From NCBI RefSeq assembly GCF_000006445.2, contig NC_006047.2, forward strand, positions 1,116,001 through 1,180,000: a DNA stretch of 64,000 nucleotides, written 5' to 3'. Below, piece after piece: positions 61,801-64,000 of the stretch. The first letter of the stretch is position 1; each line of letters begins with the position of its first letter. A program made the translations under genes and the position numbers. The notes under the pieces are model-generated. The model worked only from the letters and a program-made list of their open reading frames with translations, had not been told where the DNA came from and ran no database searches. Origin of the DNA: Debaryomyces hansenii CBS767. Taxonomy: Eukaryota; Ascomycota; Pichiomycetes; Serinales; Debaryomycetaceae.

Positions 61801-62375
61801 TATTCAATTTTTTCTTGGTTGGAAAAACATCCTACTCATACTGGATAGTTCGGAGTGCTAACAAGTTGGCCGACGAACATTTGCATTCTAAACCTATGAT
61901 GTTACAGCGTGCAATTTACCTCCGTGATACTTCTGATTTGCTCGAAACGATTCACACTTCCCAGCTTCATGCAAATTCCACTTCGTCAGCATGCTTCGAT
62001 ACATTCAAAAACACATCATTTGTCTTGAATTACGATGGGACCACCACCTGGAAAGAAGATTACGCGGATGAATCTACTAGGGAAGTTGCAAAAAGTTTGA
62101 AGAAAAGTTTTCAGGAAATAGGTATAAAAAGACACGATTTATTAGTCAAGTTAAGAATGTTAAATCAAATGGAGACAGAAATTGCAAAAGGTGAATGGCG
62201 AAACTGGCTTATGAGCGAGTTACAGAAATGTGATTACATCAATAATAGTTTATTTAAGAACATTAAAGCTGATGCTGATGAAAAAACTTATAATGAAATG
62301 GCTTCGGGGATCAATTCCGTTGAACAATACTGCGAATGCTGCTCGGCCGAATTAAGTAACTTGGATCTTTTATAG
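58854..62375 (+). CDS. SIP3: SIP3/LAM-type BAR-PH-VASt sterol-transfer protein
   Basis: Encodes 1173 residues. A BAR-like helical region covers about 1-270, opening with RLIAVTFKEAALDSPSFRASI, which matches the Sip3/Ysp1 N-terminus. A PH domain follows at about 295-395 (GYLFMKTY, WVRRWGFIKNG and FEIKTVDVTILF). A GRAM-like segment lies near 570-660, then a VASt sterol-binding domain at about 720-900. Two membrane spans lie near 941-960 and 972-990, followed by a C-terminal helical region. LAM proteins anchor in the ER at contact sites with the plasma membrane and carry ergosterol between them. S. cerevisiae has two paralogues of this layout, SIP3 (LAM3) and YSP1 (LAM1). The symbol is by family. 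Confidence 0.88.
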   Translation: MTSADDFRLIRLIAVTFKEAALDSPSFRASINHMDDQIDNIEKWIIALSSSVKKFPKYLEELQSFSNSLLEHLVPPFIQDGLIDQEYTVQSLTTTGDGLKRLWGTSLAAMNVNSYAIDRLHSRVIRDINHFRELRTRFEMAQNKYDKYLEIYLASSKTKNPTIVMEDVAQLFQVRRDYIHESLEVVIQLTKLGNLLDKLLVRFSTDFWKNKKELFTNWVDTAYKEEWEKILKIQNWSDCYASAIGKINKDLHQARHQVEQSSSNQYQPSTNADDYNVSLINAKSLLDSEEIACEKHGYLFMKTYVEKSGKPIWVRRWGFIKNGVFGLLMLSPSKKFVQESDKIGILLCKIQYSPNEDRRFCFEIKTVDVTILFQAETLKELKSWLSVFENERSRVSNSQDTGLLNIASGRYPPILMEFASTANTSMDRELTNTKIINSVGQIITSSKLSSHIEKNEVFFRNHIYYQIPQIRPPFITDTTRSSIIGYSIADATSLPTALTANIWGSVNWGLYYLNDYSDANLSEMDKQRDIRLASDADSFESGIHYPHDYPDDLVLLDIQMRALFEVAVEPGEICLVSFRCICSPNSKQDLSGRCFITKNHVYFYIQESGFISLFKRHIGSLVSVECSHRKNNDLLKMYNVRGVITMKLFLDDGNLIKQKIMHIVNNRISDNPKCNDELVTEIVEIDAQYYKAMTDARKKVSNNKEPDIIPSVIANNVGNRPLQFKINYRDESYLMLERTYNLPPKAIFHALLGDNSIILDGKSAFTSLGSIIKMPWGKKPNGKLHRKFNSPTIYEGRSKAELQFEQSIENMVDDEYYNFTHVKSSYKFLGCKFSIKYRFIITRHTYTQSKFFVYAHTECDKCLVLSKMIQTICHRLCINQARTLDIDLKNVVKKVGRHGMIVKSIYLYGKLTQSEQYVDEFKPIPVIKIRVFGVLSILIRKFLFYNLVIVSGLFHFVVNSVITFARGIRMNYALVFILLLSTLFNFFLVGKTSYSYWIVRSANKLADEHLHSKPMMLQRAIYLRDTSDLLETIHTSQLHANSTSSACFDTFKNTSFVLNYDGTTTWKEDYADESTREVAKSLKKSFQEIGIKRHDLLVKLRMLNQMETEIAKGEWRNWLMSELQKCDYINNSLFKNIKADADEKTYNEMASGINSVEQYCECCSAELSNLDLL

Positions 62376-62601
62376 TATACCCCATATATTACATATAGTT
62401 TACTAACAACAAATACTAAGTTTTAGTCATTATTATATTTTAACAACTGTAACTTAATGTGTGTCGATGTGTAACACGGCTAGTTAATGTTCGGGTCATG
62501 ATACCGAATTACATATAAAATGCAATAATTGAGAATAAACGAAAAATCTGTGTACGGTTAATTGTTCAAATATATTACAGAATAACAATAAGATTACATT
62601 G

Positions 62602-64000
62602 ATGAATTTATCAACCATCCCGTTGATTATCAACGGTGAAGAAATCGCAACTTCAAATTTGTATCCCGTGTATTCCCACAAACATGCGCAGGATAAGATA
62701 TGTGACTTTAGTTATTTGAGTGATTATGAAAAGCAGATACCGGAGATTTGTGATCATGCTGAGAAAGGGCTCGAAGAATGGTCGTCTATGCCATTCACGG
62801 AGAAAAGAAGCATCTTGAAGAAAGCACTTGAGTTACTTGCGGCTAAACGAGATGAGCTTGTCGAGGCACATAAATTGATCGGGGGACCTACGTGGTTTAG
62901 TGAATTTAATGTTGAAGGAGCTATAGGTCAATTGGAAGAATACATTTCACAATTATCTCAGCCTGATGGGGTGATTCCAAAGTCGAATTATTGTGATTTG
63001 GCCTTGACGTTCAGACAGCCTGTTGGAACAATATTGTCGATTTCACCATGGAATGCTCCAGTGATACTTGGGACTAGATCAATTGTGGGACCATTAGCAG
63101 CTGGATGTTCAGTTATTGTCAAATCTTCAGAAAAGGCACCACACTCGGCGTATATATTAGTCAGATGTTTCCTAGATGCTGGTGTGCCGAAGAATGCATT
63201 GCAATTAGTTCATCTTAAACCAGAGGACAATCCAAAGGCCGTTGAATTATTTATACGTAACAAAGCAATTAAAAAGGTTCATTTTACTGGCTCAACAAGT
63301 ACTGGCCGAGCTATTGCAACTATTGCCGCAAGTAATTTGAAACAATGCTTGTTGGAATTGGGAGGAAAGAATTACTCGATTGTTGAAGAAGATGCTGATT
63401 TGGATAAAGCTAGCAAAAACATTCTTTGGAGCGCATGGTGTCATATGGGCCAAATTTGCATGAGTACTGATAAAACCTATATTCACGAGTCCGTATACGA
63501 TGCATTCTTAAAAACGATGAAGGCTACAGCTGAATCTATGATGAAGGACCCAGATTATAAGTTACCTCATAGAGACGAGGGACTTGCAAGGAATATTGGT
63601 AAGTTTGTGAGTGATGCAGTTGCCAAAGGTGCCAAGATTGAATATGGGTCTGAGACTAGGTTTTCTGATAATGGTGAAAATGTACCCGTTACGCCCCTTA
63701 TTATTACTAACGTAACCTCGGATATGTTACTTGATTCTGTTGAAACTTTTGGCCCTGTGTTGTCTATCTACAAGTATAGTGACGTAAATGAACTCGTCAG
63801 GAAGTTAAACAACGATCAAAGTTGTTTAAAGACGGCAATCTGGTCTATAAATACTTTAAAGGCATTACGGATTGCTAAGAAAATTCAATGCGGTGGTATC
63901 CATATAAACAGCTCCACAGTCCACGATGAGCCAACTATAGCTCATGGTGGTGTTAAAGAAAGTGGACAAGGCAGAGTCAATAGTTCTTGGGGTATTGATG
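62602..64000 (+). CDS. Aldehyde dehydrogenase, NAD(P)-dependent (3' end missing)
   Basis: An ATG at 62602 opens 466 codons that run off the window without a stop. The aldehyde dehydrogenase fold is clear: SPWNAP in the cofactor domain, the FTGSTSTGR nucleotide loop, the catalytic base Glu252 in LLELGGKN, and the nucleophile Cys286 in MGQICMST. The 34-residue spacing between them is the family norm. The C-terminal ETFGPVLS and SGQGRVNSSWG motifs are present. It oxidises aldehydes to acids. The SGxGR-N-WG ending recalls salicylaldehyde/vanillin-type dehydrogenases of fungi, so an aromatic or detoxification role is possible. It lacks an obvious targeting peptide. It follows the SIP3-type gene in the same direction after about 225 bp. 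Confidence 0.88.
   Translation, partial: MNLSTIPLIINGEEIATSNLYPVYSHKHAQDKICDFSYLSDYEKQIPEICDHAEKGLEEWSSMPFTEKRSILKKALELLAAKRDELVEAHKLIGGPTWFSEFNVEGAIGQLEEYISQLSQPDGVIPKSNYCDLALTFRQPVGTILSISPWNAPVILGTRSIVGPLAAGCSVIVKSSEKAPHSAYILVRCFLDAGVPKNALQLVHLKPEDNPKAVELFIRNKAIKKVHFTGSTSTGRAIATIAASNLKQCLLELGGKNYSIVEEDADLDKASKNILWSAWCHMGQICMSTDKTYIHESVYDAFLKTMKATAESMMKDPDYKLPHRDEGLARNIGKFVSDAVAKGAKIEYGSETRFSDNGENVPVTPLIITNVTSDMLLDSVETFGPVLSIYKYSDVNELVRKLNNDQSCLKTAIWSINTLKALRIAKKIQCGGIHINSSTVHDEPTIAHGGVKESGQGRVNSSWGID

Overview
The window looks like nuclear chromosomal DNA of a budding yeast, most likely a CTG-clade species of the Debaryomyces type. Genes are close-packed and nearly intron-free, intergenic DNA is AT-rich, and the few introns carry GTATGT or GTACGT donors with CTAAC-type branch sites. 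In-frame CTG is strongly avoided: I found none in the SAM synthetase, fatty-acid desaturase or RPL14 reading frames, which write leucine almost only as TTA or TTG. CTG residues are therefore probably serine here, and species assignment is inference. No tRNA, rRNA, transposon or CRISPR array was seen.

Left part (1-12.4 kb): the 5' end of a divergent basic protein, then KRR1 (ribosome assembly), a VAC17-like vacuole-inheritance adaptor, MRC1 (replication checkpoint), S-adenosylmethionine synthetase, a DPP1-type lipid phosphatase broken by a one-base frameshift, and the PHO84 phosphate transporter. From memory, KRR1, MRC1 and VAC17 are also neighbours in Saccharomyces cerevisiae, but here the MRC1-VAC17 pair is inverted.

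Middle (12.4-35.4 kb): a 2 kb gene-poor stretch with paired CACGTG sites for PHO84 and a hairpin-rich segment without T-runs, followed by a small well-biased 53-residue gene. Then come an F-box/LRR-like protein, SEC2 and BNI1 (polarised secretion and actin cables, adjacent as in S. cerevisiae), a DDB1/CPSF-A-like protein, a two-intron YIP5-type membrane protein, a 1 kb gene-free stretch with intron-like and Tbf1-like signals, and a PET309-type PPR protein convergent with SPC3.

Right part (35.4-64 kb): cysteinyl-tRNA synthetase with two plausible starts, intron-containing RPL14, MEF1, a FAD2/FAD3-type desaturase, a long promoter region leading to an OP4-like secreted protein with Kex2-type sites, chitin synthase CHS3, MON2, an amino-acid permease, a SIP3/LAM-type sterol-transfer protein, and an aldehyde dehydrogenase that runs off the end.

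Most of the window is conserved housekeeping, polarity and membrane-traffic content. The parts that depart from this are the gene-poor stretches at 12.4-14.4, 30.1-31.1 and 43.5-45.3 kb, the small 53-residue gene, the OP4-like gene and the broken DPP1.
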